Below are positions 1 through 9,085 of a DNA stretch of 53,800 nt, one piece after another. The position numbers and the translations under genes are program-made. The notes below the pieces were generated by a model. That model was not told the DNA's origin, did no database searches, and was given only the letters and a program-made list of their open reading frames with translations. The stretch's first letter is position 1. Every line of letters begins with the position of its first letter. The DNA is from Acidovorax sp. GW101-3H11. GTDB lineage: Bacteria; Pseudomonadota; Gammaproteobacteria; Burkholderiales; Burkholderiaceae_C. Location: contig NZ_LUKZ01000011.1 in NCBI RefSeq assembly GCF_001633105.1, positions 79,068 to 132,867 of the forward strand, read 5' to 3'.

Positions 1-1157
1 CCCACCAGGCCGATGACCAGAGCACCGCCGATGCCGACGTTGCCTGCAGCGGGCGTGATGGCCACGAGGCCTGCCACGGCACCGGATGCTGCACCCAGCA
101 TCGAAGCCTTGCCACGCATCAGCGCTTCACCAATGCACCAGGCCAGCACGGCAGCGGCGGTGGCCACCAGCGTGTTGATGAAGGCCAGGGCGGCGAAGCC
201 GTTGGCTTCCAGGGCAGAGCCTGCGTTGAAACCGAACCAGCCCACCCACAGCAGCGAGGCGCCCACCATGGTCAGCGTCAGGCTGTGAGGCGCCATGGCT
301 TCCTTGCCGTAGCCGATGCGCTTGCCCACCATGAACGCGCCCACCAGGCCCGCCACAGCGGCGTTGATGTGCACCACGGTGCCGCCAGCGAAGTCCAGAG
401 CACCCCACTGCCAGATCTGGCCAGCCTTGCCGGTCATGGCGTCGGCCACTTCCTTGGAGGCATAAGCGTCAGGGCCCATCCAGAACCACACCATGTGGGC
501 GATCGGCAGGTAGCTGAAGGTGAACCACAGCACCATGAACAGCATGACGGCGCTGAACTTGATGCGCTCGGCGAACGCACCGACGATCAGGGCGCAGGTG
601 ATACCAGCGAACGTGGCCTGGAAGGCAGCGAACACCACTTCAGGAATCACGACACCCTTGCTGAACGTGGCCGCGTTGGCAAACGTGCCCGCAGCGTTGT
701 CCCAGATGCCCTTCATGAACAGGCGGTCAAAGCCCCCGATGAAGGCACTGCCCTCGGTGAAGGCCAGGCTGTAGCCGTAGATGAACCACAGCACCACGAT
801 CAGCGAGAACGTGACCATGACCTGCATCAGCACGGACAGCATGTTCTTGCTGCGCACCAGGCCGCCGTAGAACAGCGCCAGGCCGGGCAGGACCATCAGG
901 ATCACCAGGATGGTGGACGTCATCATCCAGGCCGTGTCGCCCTTGTTGGGGACGGGCGCTGGCGCTTCGGCTGCAGCAGCAGGAGCGGCGGCGGGTGCTG
1001 CGGCCGGGGCAGCAGCGGCTGCGGGTGCAGCGGCGTCAGCAGCCGGGGCGGCGGCGGTGGCGGCCGCCGGTTCGGCAGCAGGAGCCTGGGCCAGGGACAG
1101 ATTGCCCATGGTCAGCAGACCCAGCCCCAGAATGAAGGAAGCAAGCAGTTTTTTCAT
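1..1157 (-). CDS. amtB: Ammonium transporter AmtB (3' end cut by window edge)
   Basis: Inner-membrane ammonium/ammonia channel of the Amt/Rh family. The visible 385 residues start with MKKLLASFILGLGLL, a signal peptide typical of this family. A low-complexity stretch of about 45 Ala/Pro/Glu residues follows, and then the Amt core: NKGDTAWMMTSTILVILM, the FYGGLVRSKN motif and VVHINAAVAGLVGAF, whose His is one of the twin pore histidines. The C-terminal helices lie outside the window. It is the last visible gene of the order porin-glnK-amtB, 36 nt after glnK, so PII regulation of the channel is expected from family knowledge. The alanine-rich linker is the only odd point. Confidence 0.96.
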   Translation of the reverse strand, partial: MKKLLASFILGLGLLTMGNLSLAQAPAAEPAAATAAAPAADAAAPAAAAAPAAAPAAAPAAAAEAPAPVPNKGDTAWMMTSTILVILMVLPGLALFYGGLVRSKNMLSVLMQVMVTFSLIVVLWFIYGYSLAFTEGSAFIGGFDRLFMKGIWDNAAGTFANAATFSKGVVIPEVVFAAFQATFAGITCALIVGAFAERIKFSAVMLFMVLWFTFSYLPIAHMVWFWMGPDAYASKEVADAMTGKAGQIWQWGALDFAGGTVVHINAAVAGLVGAFMVGKRIGYGKEAMAPHSLTLTMVGASLLWVGWFGFNAGSALEANGFAALAFINTLVATAAAVLAWCIGEALMRGKASMLGAASGAVAGLVAITPAAGNVGIGGALVIGLV

Positions 1158-1193
1158 GGCATTTCTTCTCTTGTGTCTGTTGCGACCGGGCCC

Positions 1194-2307
<1,114 letters not shown>

Positions 2308-2344
2308 GTTTCCTCCGGTTGGACAAAGTAGGGACAAGCGCTTT

Positions 2345-2361
2345 AAGCACGGACCGTGCCA
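2345..2361 (-). promoter_or_regulatory. Sigma-54 (-24/-12) promoter of porin-glnK-amtB
   Basis: Read on the minus strand, the sequence is TGGCACGGTCCGTGCTT. It has GG and GC separated by exactly 10 nt and matches the sigma-54 consensus closely. The GC element lies about 40 nt upstream of the chosen porin start, leaving a 5' leader of roughly 28 nt. Confidence 0.8.
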
Positions 2362-2455
2362 TTGCCTCCGCAGGCCCTGCGCGTGCGGACCGGGTGCGGT
2401 TGCTTTGGGTTACAACAATCCCCAGTACAGTGGTGGGGATCGCGCCGGGCACGTC

Positions 2456-2470
2456 GCACCCATCTGGTGC
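2456..2470. promoter_or_regulatory. NtrC-like binding site 1
   Basis: GCACC-CATCT-GGTGC is a perfect dyad matching the core of the NtrC consensus (TGCACC-N5-GGTGCA). It sits about 110 bp upstream of the sigma-54 promoter, a normal distance for an enhancer. Confidence 0.7.
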
Positions 2471-2506
2471 AAAAACCCACCGCCCCGCGCCAAAACACCC
2501 GAAAAC

Positions 2507-2521
2507 GCACCCATCTGGGGA
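2507..2521. promoter_or_regulatory. NtrC-like binding site 2 (weak)
   Basis: GCACC-CATCT-GGGGA repeats the left arm and spacer of site 1 exactly 51 bp away, but its right arm is degenerate. It would be a low-affinity second box. It ends 11 bp before the ATG of the divergent ATPase gene. Confidence 0.45.
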
Positions 2522-2532
2522 GAAACCGCTTC

Positions 2533-4077
2533 ATGAGTCTTGCTTTGGTGCAAAGCCGCGCCCTTCTGGGGATGTTGGCGCCTTCAGTCACCGTGGAAGT
2601 GCATCTGGCCAACGGCCTGCCCAGCTTCACGCTGGTGGGGCTGGCCGAGGTGGAGGTGAAGGAAGCCCGCGAACGCGTGCGCTCGGCGCTGCAGAACGCG
2701 GGGCTGGAGTTCCCTACCAACAAGCGCATTACCGTGAACCTGGCGCCTGCTGATTTGCCCAAGGATTCCGGGCGCTTCGACTTGCCGATTGCACTGGGCA
2801 TCCTCGCCGCCAGCGGGCAGGTGGACGCCAGCCGCCTGGCGGGCTACGAGTTCGCGGGCGAGCTGTCGCTGTCGGGCGAACTGCGCCCCGTGCGCGGCGC
2901 GCTGGCCACCAGCCTGGCACTGCAGACGCAGCAGATCGACACCCAGCTGGTGCTGCCCCCCGGCAGCGCCGAGGAAGCAGCCCTGGTGCCCGCAGCCCAG
3001 GTGGTGCGCGCACGCCACCTGCTGGACGTGGTGCGCGCCTTTCTGCCCCCGGGCAGCGTGGCAGGCGGCGATGCCGACGTTGCCAACGACGGCTGGACCC
3101 GCCTGGCCGCCACCCCCATGGCCACCTGCACCACCGGCCCCGACATGGCCGATGTCAAAGGCCAGGCCGGGGCCAAGCGCGCGCTGGAGATTGCTGCGGC
3201 AGGCGGCCACAGCCTGCTGATGGCCGGGCCACCGGGCTCGGGCAAATCGATGCTGGCGCAGCGTTTTGCGGGCCTGCTGCCCGCAATGACCGTGGAAGAG
3301 GCGCTGGAGAGCGCCGCCATCGCCAGCCTGACCGGGCGCTTTCGCCCCGAGGCCTGGGGCCAGCGGCCGACCGGCCAGCCGCACCACACGGCCAGCGCGG
3401 TGGCGCTGGTGGGCGGTGGCTCGCCCCCGCGCCCGGGCGAAATCTCCCTGGCGCACCAGGGCGTTCTATTTTTGGATGAGCTTCCTGAGTTCCCCAGGGC
3501 CGCGCTGGAGGCTCTGCGCGAACCGCTGGAGACCGGCCACATCACCATCGCCCGCGCCGCGCAGCGTGCAGAGTTTCCGGCGCGTTTTCAGATGATTGCG
3601 GCCATGAACCCCTGCCCCTGCGGGTTTCTGGGCTCCACGCAGCGCGCGTGCCGCTGCACGCCCGACCAGGTGAACCGCTACCAGGCCAAGCTCAGCGGCC
3701 CGCTGCTGGACCGCATCGACCTGCATGTGGAGGTGCCCGCCCTGCCCGCCGAGCAGCTGGTGCAGGCCCCGGCAGGCGAATCCACCACCGCCATCCGCAC
3801 GCGCGTGGAGCAGGCCCGCCAGCGCGCACTCGCCCGCCAAGGCAAGTCCAACCAGGCACTGCAGGGCCAGGAGATCGACGCCCACCTGCAGCTGCAGGAC
3901 GCAGCCGCGAAGTTTCTGAACACTGCGGCCGCCCGCCTGGGCTGGTCGGCACGCAGCACGCACCGCGCGCTCAAGGTGGCCCGCACCATTGCCGACCTGG
4001 CAGGCGCTGCCGACACCGAGGTGGGCCATGTGGCCGAGGCTGTGCAGTACCGCCGCGTGCTGCGCCACCCCGCCTGA
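2533..4077 (+). CDS. YifB/ComM-family Mg-chelatase-like AAA ATPase
   Basis: This is a 514-residue protein. The start MSLALVQSRALLG is the usual family N-terminus. The N-terminal Lon-like domain (about 1-165) carries VEVHLANGLPSFTLVGL. Walker A is GPPGSGKS at 232-239, and Walker B/sensor is VLFLDELPEF. The Mg-chelatase C-terminal part has NPCPCGF, a CRC cysteine pair and GPLLDRIDLHVEVP. ComM in naturally transformable bacteria is a hexameric branch-migration helicase that helps integrate transforming DNA; that role is assigned by family only. It stands alone, divergent from the nitrogen operon, and its upstream region holds the NtrC-like boxes. Confidence 0.93.
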   Translation: MSLALVQSRALLGMLAPSVTVEVHLANGLPSFTLVGLAEVEVKEARERVRSALQNAGLEFPTNKRITVNLAPADLPKDSGRFDLPIALGILAASGQVDASRLAGYEFAGELSLSGELRPVRGALATSLALQTQQIDTQLVLPPGSAEEAALVPAAQVVRARHLLDVVRAFLPPGSVAGGDADVANDGWTRLAATPMATCTTGPDMADVKGQAGAKRALEIAAAGGHSLLMAGPPGSGKSMLAQRFAGLLPAMTVEEALESAAIASLTGRFRPEAWGQRPTGQPHHTASAVALVGGGSPPRPGEISLAHQGVLFLDELPEFPRAALEALREPLETGHITIARAAQRAEFPARFQMIAAMNPCPCGFLGSTQRACRCTPDQVNRYQAKLSGPLLDRIDLHVEVPALPAEQLVQAPAGESTTAIRTRVEQARQRALARQGKSNQALQGQEIDAHLQLQDAAAKFLNTAAARLGWSARSTHRALKVARTIADLAGAADTEVGHVAEAVQYRRVLRHPA

Positions 4078-4120
4078 GGCACGCGTCACGGGTGTGCCGC
4101 TGCGGGTTTCCACCCTTTTT

Positions 4121-4150
4121 TAACTATCATTTTTATAGCTAAATAGGCAA
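4121..4150. repeat. Partial copy of dispersed repeat A
   Basis: The short stretch ...actatcatttttatagctaaa resembles one end of the repeat family seen at 13844, 15610, 27118, 28310 and 51377. It follows the ATPase gene. The match is short, so assignment is tentative. Confidence 0.35.
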
Positions 4151-4172
4151 TACAGACAGGCGCAGACGGCTG

Positions 4173-4185
4173 ATTTGAATCAAAT
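4173..4185. promoter_or_regulatory. 13-bp palindrome upstream of the MarR gene
   Basis: ATTTGA-A-TCAAAT is a perfect dyad 50 bp before the chosen MarR start. MarR proteins often bind such sites in their own promoters. It does not match the GTTAT-N5-ATAAC sites of the catabolic operons, so it may be an unrelated site. Confidence 0.35.
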
Positions 4186-4234
4186 TTCCTGCTGTCTTGC
4201 ACCCATCCCCACCCTGCGCCGCCACAATCGCCCC

Positions 4235-4741
4235 ATGCCCAGCCCCCGCACTTCCAAAAAGACCGCCGCCGCCACGCTCGACACCCCGGCCACACCCGCG
4301 CCTGAATCGGTGGACACCGGCTTTCTGCGCACCCTGGTGGGCTACAACGCGCGCCGCGCATCGCTGGCCGTGATCGAAGTGTTCATGGAGCGCATGGCGG
4401 TGTACCGCTTGAAGGTGGTGGATTTTTCGGTGCTGTCGCTGGTGGCGCACAACCCGGGCGTGACCTCGCGCCAGCTGTGCGTGACGCTGGGCGTGTTGCC
4501 GCCCAACCTGGTGGGCCTGATTGCGGCGCTGGAGCGGCGCGGCCTGATCGAACGCCGCCCCCACCCCAGCGACGGCCGCGCCATGGGCCTGCACCTGACG
4601 CCCGCCGGTGTGGAGCTGACCGCCCAGGCCGAGCAGACCGCCGCGCAACTGGAGGTGGACGCCACCGCCGGCCTCACGGCCACCGAGCGCAAGACGCTGA
4701 TCCGCCTGCTGCAAAAGGTCTACGCCCGCGACGGGGCCTGA
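4235..4741 (+). CDS. MarR-family transcriptional regulator
   Basis: This is a 168-residue winged-helix protein. An upstream in-frame TTG at 4175 would add 20 residues and run through the palindrome, so I prefer ATG 4235. Residues about 40-150 hold the MarR fold: VVDFSVLSLVAHNPGVTSRQ, the recognition helix around LGVLPPNLVGLIAALERRG, and the wing RRPHPSDGRAMGLHLTPAG. It is convergent with the CoA-transferase gene. MarR regulators such as CouR and FerR control hydroxycinnamoyl-CoA pathways in other bacteria, so it is the best candidate to bind the two sites at 8962 and 9042. That link is inference. Confidence 0.88.
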   Translation: MPSPRTSKKTAAATLDTPATPAPESVDTGFLRTLVGYNARRASLAVIEVFMERMAVYRLKVVDFSVLSLVAHNPGVTSRQLCVTLGVLPPNLVGLIAALERRGLIERRPHPSDGRAMGLHLTPAGVELTAQAEQTAAQLEVDATAGLTATERKTLIRLLQKVYARDGA

Positions 4742-4748
4742 CGAAGAA

Positions 4749-4774
4749 AAGGGGCGCTGCAGCCAGCGCCCCTT
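4749..4774. terminator. Bidirectional hairpin between convergent genes
   Basis: A perfect 10-bp stem (AAGGGGCGCT / AGCGCCCCTT) with a 6-nt loop lies between the MarR gene and the end of the CoA-transferase gene. A second GC-rich hairpin (about 4800-4819) follows. Confidence 0.7.
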
Positions 4775-4829
4775 GGTTCTTGGGTTCTTGGTTTTTTGTG
4801 CCCGGCTTCGGGCCGGGTCTGCGCCCCGT

Positions 4830-6422
4830 TTATTGGCCTGCGGCCGCCTGGGCCACGGCCTCAGACTTCGCGGCCATGGCCGCCGCCAGCCCACCCCATT
4901 TTTCGTGGAACAGGCCCGCGTCCATGGTCTTCACATTGCGCATGATCGGCTTGAAGCCCATGTGCGCCAGCACATCGCGCTCCAGATCGATGCCAGGTGC
5001 GATCTCGGTCAGCTCCAGGCCTTCGGTGGTCAGGTGGAACACGGCGCGCTCGGTCACGAACAGCACGTTCTGCTCGCGCTGCGCGGCGTCCAGCCCGTTG
5101 AAGGTGATCTGCTCGACCTTCTCGATGAACTTGCGCGAGCGGCCTTCCTTCACGATGGTGAGCTGGCCGTCGGCCACCTTCACCTCCAGTCCGCCTGCGG
5201 TGAACGTGCCGCAGAACACCAGGTTCTTGGTGGACCGTGTGATGTTCACAAAACCGCCGCAGCCCACGGGGCGGCCGTTGAACTTGCTCACGTTCACGTT
5301 GCCGTGGTTGTCGGCCTGCGCCAGGCCCAGAAAGCTCGCGTCCAGCCCGCCGCCGTCGTAGAAGTCGAACTGCAGCGACTGCTCGATGATCGCGTCGGCG
5401 TTGTAGGCCGTGCCGAAGTCGCCCAGCTGCGCCGGAATCCCGCCGGTGATGCCGCTTTCCACGCTCAGCGTGAACTGGTCGGCCACGCCCTCTTCCGCAG
5501 CCACCGACGGCACGCCCGCCGGGATGCCAATGCCCAGGTTGGTGATGGCGCCGGGCTTGAGCTCCAGCGCGGTGCGGCGCGCGATGACCTTGCGCTCGTC
5601 CAGCGCCATCGGCGCGAGCGAGTTCACCGGCACGCGCACGTCGCCGCACAGGGCGGCGTTGAACTGCGTGGTGATGGTCTGCATGTGGTTCTCGGGCTGG
5701 CTGACCACCACGTAGTCCACCGACACACCGGGCACCTTGACCGACTTGGGGTGCAGGCTGCCCGCCTTGACGATGCGCTCCACCTGCGCGATCACGATAC
5801 CGCCGCAGGCCTTGGCCGCGTGGGCGATGTTGATCTGCTCCAGCAACACGCCTTCCTTGTCCAGCGTGATGTTGCCGTTCTCGTCGGCCAGCGTGCCACG
5901 GATGATGGCCACATCGACCTTGGGTGCGGGGTAGAACAGCCATTCTTCGCCGTTGAACTCCACCAGCTTGACCAGGTCTTCGGTGGACTTGCTGTTGAGC
6001 TTGCCGCCTTCGATGCGCGGGTCCACAAAGGTGCCCAGGCCCACCTTGGTCAGCAGCCCGGGGCTGCGGCTGGCGATGTGGCGCGTGAGGTGCGACAGGC
6101 TGCCCTGCGGGAAGTTGTAGGCCTCGACCTCGCCGTCGAACACCATCTTCATCATCTCGGCGCCGGTCTGGCCGAAGTGGCCCGCCACGGTGCGCTTGAT
6201 CATGCCGGGGTGGGCAAAGTGCACCATGCCCGCGTCCTTGCTGTTGCCAATGGCGCCGCAGGCCCAGGTGGTCACGTTCTTCGGACTGCCGTGGTCGAGG
6301 AAGTTTTTCTCGATGCCCTTGAGCACTTCCTCCGGCAGGCTGGAGACGGCCAGGCCGCCCAGGAAGATGGTGGCGTTGTCGGGGATCAGGGCCCCGGCCT
6401 GGGCTGCGGTGATGATTTTCAT
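4830..6422 (-). CDS. Acyl-CoA:acetate/3-ketoacid CoA transferase, fused alpha-beta subunits
   Basis: This is a 530-residue family I CoA transferase with both halves in one chain. The alpha-like half (about 1-265) starts KIITAAQAGALIPDNATIF and has the CoA-loop-like PQGSLSH. The beta-like half has NLGIGIPAGVPSVA and the catalytic glutamate E322 in LSVESGITGG. It moves CoA between carboxylates without spending ATP. It ends the minus operon thiolase-thiolase-CoA transferase, 36 nt after the upstream thiolase. I infer that it recycles CoA from the aroyl-CoA or acyl-CoA product of side-chain degradation. Substrate cannot be read from sequence. Confidence 0.9.
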   Translation of the reverse strand: MKIITAAQAGALIPDNATIFLGGLAVSSLPEEVLKGIEKNFLDHGSPKNVTTWACGAIGNSKDAGMVHFAHPGMIKRTVAGHFGQTGAEMMKMVFDGEVEAYNFPQGSLSHLTRHIASRSPGLLTKVGLGTFVDPRIEGGKLNSKSTEDLVKLVEFNGEEWLFYPAPKVDVAIIRGTLADENGNITLDKEGVLLEQINIAHAAKACGGIVIAQVERIVKAGSLHPKSVKVPGVSVDYVVVSQPENHMQTITTQFNAALCGDVRVPVNSLAPMALDERKVIARRTALELKPGAITNLGIGIPAGVPSVAAEEGVADQFTLSVESGITGGIPAQLGDFGTAYNADAIIEQSLQFDFYDGGGLDASFLGLAQADNHGNVNVSKFNGRPVGCGGFVNITRSTKNLVFCGTFTAGGLEVKVADGQLTIVKEGRSRKFIEKVEQITFNGLDAAQREQNVLFVTERAVFHLTTEGLELTEIAPGIDLERDVLAHMGFKPIMRNVKTMDAGLFHEKWGGLAAAMAAKSEAVAQAAAGQ

Positions 6423-6458
6423 GGTGCTGTGCTCTGCAAGAAGATAGGGAGACTGGGT

Positions 6459-7709
6459 TTACGCGTCGGTGTTTTCAATGAGCAGCGCAATGCCCTGCCC
6501 GCCGCCCACGCAGGCGCTGGAGATGCCATAACGCAGCCCACGGCGGCGCAGCTCGCGCGCCAGGGTCACCGTCAGGCGCACGCCGGTGGCGGCCAGCGGG
6601 TGGCCCAGCGCAATCGCACCGCCGTTCACGTTGAGCTTGTTCAGATCGAGCCCCAGCTCGCGGCCCACGGCCAGGGTCTGTGCGCCCTGGGCTTCGTTGA
6701 TTTCGAACAGGCCGATGTCATCCAGCGTGAGGCCGGTGCGTGCCAGCAGCGCGCGGATGGCCGGGGCGGGGCCGATGCCCATGTACTCCGGCGCCACACC
6801 CACGGCCGCCACGCCGCGCAGGCGGGCCAGGGGCTTCAGGCCGCGCTGCTGCACATAGGCATCGCTGGCCACCACGGCACCCACGGCGCCATCGACCAGG
6901 GCCGAGCTATTGCCCGCGGTCTGCACGCCGCCGGGGTAGACGGTGCGCAGCGCGGCCAGCGCTTCGACCGGCGACGGACGCGGGTGCGTGTCGCGGTCCA
7001 GCTGCGCCACCTTGCGCGGCAGCGTGATGCCGCGCGTGGCGTAGCCTTCCAGTTCAAATTTTTCGCTGACCACAGGCACGATCTCCCCCGCCAGGAAGCC
7101 GTCTTCCTGCGCCTTGAGCGCGCGGGCGAAGGACTGCGAGGCGTAGGCGTCCACGTCCTCGCGCGTGATGCCGTATTTTTTCGCCAGGTTCTCGGCCGTC
7201 TCGATCATGGTCACCGGGCCTGCGGTGTCGATCAGCGCTTCCATCAGGAAGTCCTTGAACTCCACGGGCGCGCCCAGCTTGAAGCCGGTGCGGTGTGTGT
7301 AGGCCGCAATCGGGTTGCGCGTCATGGACTCGGTGCCCACCACCAGCGCCACGTCGGTGTAGCCCAACGCGATCTGGTCGGCCGCCTGGCGGAACAGCTC
7401 GAAGCCCGTGCCGCAGATGCGCTGCACCAGGATAGAGGGCACATCCAGAGGAACGCCCGCGTACAGACCGATGTGGCGCGGCAGCACAAAGGCGTCGAAG
7501 TCCGCCTGCGCCATGGAGCCGGTGATGACCGAGCCCACATCGGCCGCTGGCACGCCGCTGCGCGCCAGCACCGCACGCGCCACCTTGATGCCCATGTCGG
7601 TGGGCGACACATGGCCTAGCGGGCCGCAGTAATCGACCATGGGCGTGCGCACGCCGTCCACCAGCCAGGCGTTCAGGGGGGCAGAGAAAGAGTTTTTTTC
7701 AGTGGTCAT
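6459..7709 (-). CDS. Thiolase family protein (acetyl-CoA acyltransferase type)
   Basis: This is a 416-residue thiolase with the full catalytic set: nucleophile C99 in VQRICGTGFELF, H370 in GGAIALGHPLAATG and C400 in SSACVGGGQG. The usual NEAF motif is NEAQ here (INEAQGAQ), a family variation near the active site. It sits 2 nt after the second thiolase and 36 nt before the CoA transferase, so all three are probably co-transcribed. I infer that it cleaves the beta-ketoacyl-CoA formed by the divergent hydratase and SDR genes, releasing acetyl-CoA. Whether it or its neighbour is the main thiolase is open. Confidence 0.93.
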   Translation of the reverse strand: MTTEKNSFSAPLNAWLVDGVRTPMVDYCGPLGHVSPTDMGIKVARAVLARSGVPAADVGSVITGSMAQADFDAFVLPRHIGLYAGVPLDVPSILVQRICGTGFELFRQAADQIALGYTDVALVVGTESMTRNPIAAYTHRTGFKLGAPVEFKDFLMEALIDTAGPVTMIETAENLAKKYGITREDVDAYASQSFARALKAQEDGFLAGEIVPVVSEKFELEGYATRGITLPRKVAQLDRDTHPRPSPVEALAALRTVYPGGVQTAGNSSALVDGAVGAVVASDAYVQQRGLKPLARLRGVAAVGVAPEYMGIGPAPAIRALLARTGLTLDDIGLFEINEAQGAQTLAVGRELGLDLNKLNVNGGAIALGHPLAATGVRLTVTLARELRRRGLRYGISSACVGGGQGIALLIENTDA

Positions 7710-7711
7710 GG

Positions 7712-8926
7712 TCAGGCCTTGGAGGTGGTTTTGCTGTCGGTCACGCGCAGCACGGTGGCGTAGCCGGTGTCGCCCGCAGCGCAGCCGGTGAACAGGCCCA
7801 CGCCGCCGCCGCGCAGCACCAGCTCTTCGATCAGTTCGATGATGGCGCGCATGCCGGTGGGTGCCTGGGGGTGGCCCCAGATGATGGAGCTGCCGTAGTT
7901 GTTCATGCGCTCCCAGGCAAAGCCGGTGTCGCGCGCCAGGGCGATGTCGTTCACGGCAAAGGGGTTGTGCGTCTTGATGGCCACCACGTCGCTGATGGAC
8001 AGACCCGCGTTTTTCAGAGCATTGAACGCGGCAGGCGACGGTGCCATGGGCATGTAACCCGCCTCCACGCGTGACATGCCAAAGCCCAGGATCTCGATCT
8101 CGATGCCCGGGTCGGTGGCCACGGCGCGTGCCCGCTCGCGCGTGGTGACGATGGCGCCCGCGTTGCCGTCGGCCGGGTGCGTCTGGCCGCCAAAGGTGAC
8201 GGTGCCGCCTTCCTTCACCGGCTTGAGCTTGGCCAAGCCCTCGGCCGTAGTCGGGAAGATGCCTTCATCGGCGCTGAGCGTGCCCGTCTGCTTGCGGAAT
8301 TTCGAATCGGTCACCGGCACATCGGCCATGTAGCGCCTTTGAAAGGCGCGGTCCTCGGCCAGCGCCGCCTGGTACTGCGTGTAGCGGTGCAGCTTGAGCG
8401 CGTGCTGCTCTTCGGTGGTGATGCCGTAGCGCGCCGCCACGTTCTCGCCAGTCTGCAGCATGGGGTTCTTGGCGTAGGGGTCGTGGCCCATGTTGTCGGG
8501 CACCCAGTGTTCGGTGATGCCGTAGCCGCCGGTGCCGCTCGAATCCGGGTAGTACACCACCGGGCCGTTGGACTGGCGGTCGGCCATCACCAGCAGCGCG
8601 CTGGTGGCCGTGCCGCAGGCCACCTCTTGTGCGGCCATCTGCAGCGCACGCACACTGGTGGCGCAGGCCTGCTGCACCGTGGGGCCCGCCACGCGGTCGA
8701 TGCCCATGAGGCCCGTGACCCAGGGCAGGCCGTAGAAGCTGCCCTTTTGCGGGTTGGTGATGCCGAGGATGGCCAGGTCCACCGCCGCCAAGTCGTAGCC
8801 CCGCGCCGCAAGCGCCTGCTTGCCCACGGCGGCCGCCAGCGGCAGCGCGTTGAGGTTGGCCAGCGTGCCCTGCCACTTGGCAAACGGGGACGACCAGTAG
8901 ATACCGTAGGGGATGAAGGCGTTCAT
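7712..8926 (-). CDS. Thiolase-like protein (non-canonical second thiolase / lipid-transfer-type)
   Basis: This is a 404-residue thiolase-fold protein only distantly like its neighbour. It has C88 in QQACATSVRAL, KTHNPF (H320) where NEAF normally stands, H352 in WGHPQAPTGMR and C382 in FTGCAAGDTG. The three catalytic positions are therefore kept, but the CoA-binding loop differs. The start follows AAGGATCTGCC. It is the first gene of the minus operon and faces the crotonase gene across the operator region. Paired thiolase genes occur in several aromatic beta-oxidation clusters; it may work with the downstream thiolase or on a different chain length. Confidence 0.85.
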   Translation of the reverse strand: MNAFIPYGIYWSSPFAKWQGTLANLNALPLAAAVGKQALAARGYDLAAVDLAILGITNPQKGSFYGLPWVTGLMGIDRVAGPTVQQACATSVRALQMAAQEVACGTATSALLVMADRQSNGPVVYYPDSSGTGGYGITEHWVPDNMGHDPYAKNPMLQTGENVAARYGITTEEQHALKLHRYTQYQAALAEDRAFQRRYMADVPVTDSKFRKQTGTLSADEGIFPTTAEGLAKLKPVKEGGTVTFGGQTHPADGNAGAIVTTRERARAVATDPGIEIEILGFGMSRVEAGYMPMAPSPAAFNALKNAGLSISDVVAIKTHNPFAVNDIALARDTGFAWERMNNYGSSIIWGHPQAPTGMRAIIELIEELVLRGGGVGLFTGCAAGDTGYATVLRVTDSKTTSKA

Positions 8927-8961
8927 GGCAGATCCTTGGCAGCGGTTGAGCGGCGATTTTA

Positions 8962-8976
8962 GTTATTTATCATAAC
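8962..8976. promoter_or_regulatory. Operator copy 1, GTTAT-N5-ATAAC
   Basis: A perfect 5-bp dyad with a 5-nt spacer lies 36 bp upstream of the second-thiolase start. It is embedded in a longer match (ttttagttat...ataacca) to the copy at 9042. The size and symmetry suit a MarR-family dimer. Confidence 0.75.
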
Positions 8977-9041
8977 CAAATGACAACCCCGAAAAGCTAG
9001 GGAAACCACCTAGCAAAGACCGGCATCATGGCCTTGTTTTA

Positions 9042-9056
9042 GTTATTTTTGATAAC
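9042..9056. promoter_or_regulatory. Operator copy 2, GTTAT-N5-ATAAC
   Basis: This has the same dyad arms and flanks as copy 1, with start points exactly 80 bp apart, and ends 29 bp before the crotonase ATG. One copy serves each of the divergent operons. Confidence 0.75.
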
Positions 9057-9085
9057 CATAATTTCTCCAACTCACTCACACCACC

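Noticed and set aside
4773..7619. 948-codon open frame on the plus strand
   Set aside because: It lies antisense to the CoA transferase and thiolase genes, which have complete family motifs. The frame is His/Ala/Gly/Arg-rich, the usual shadow of high-GC coding DNA.
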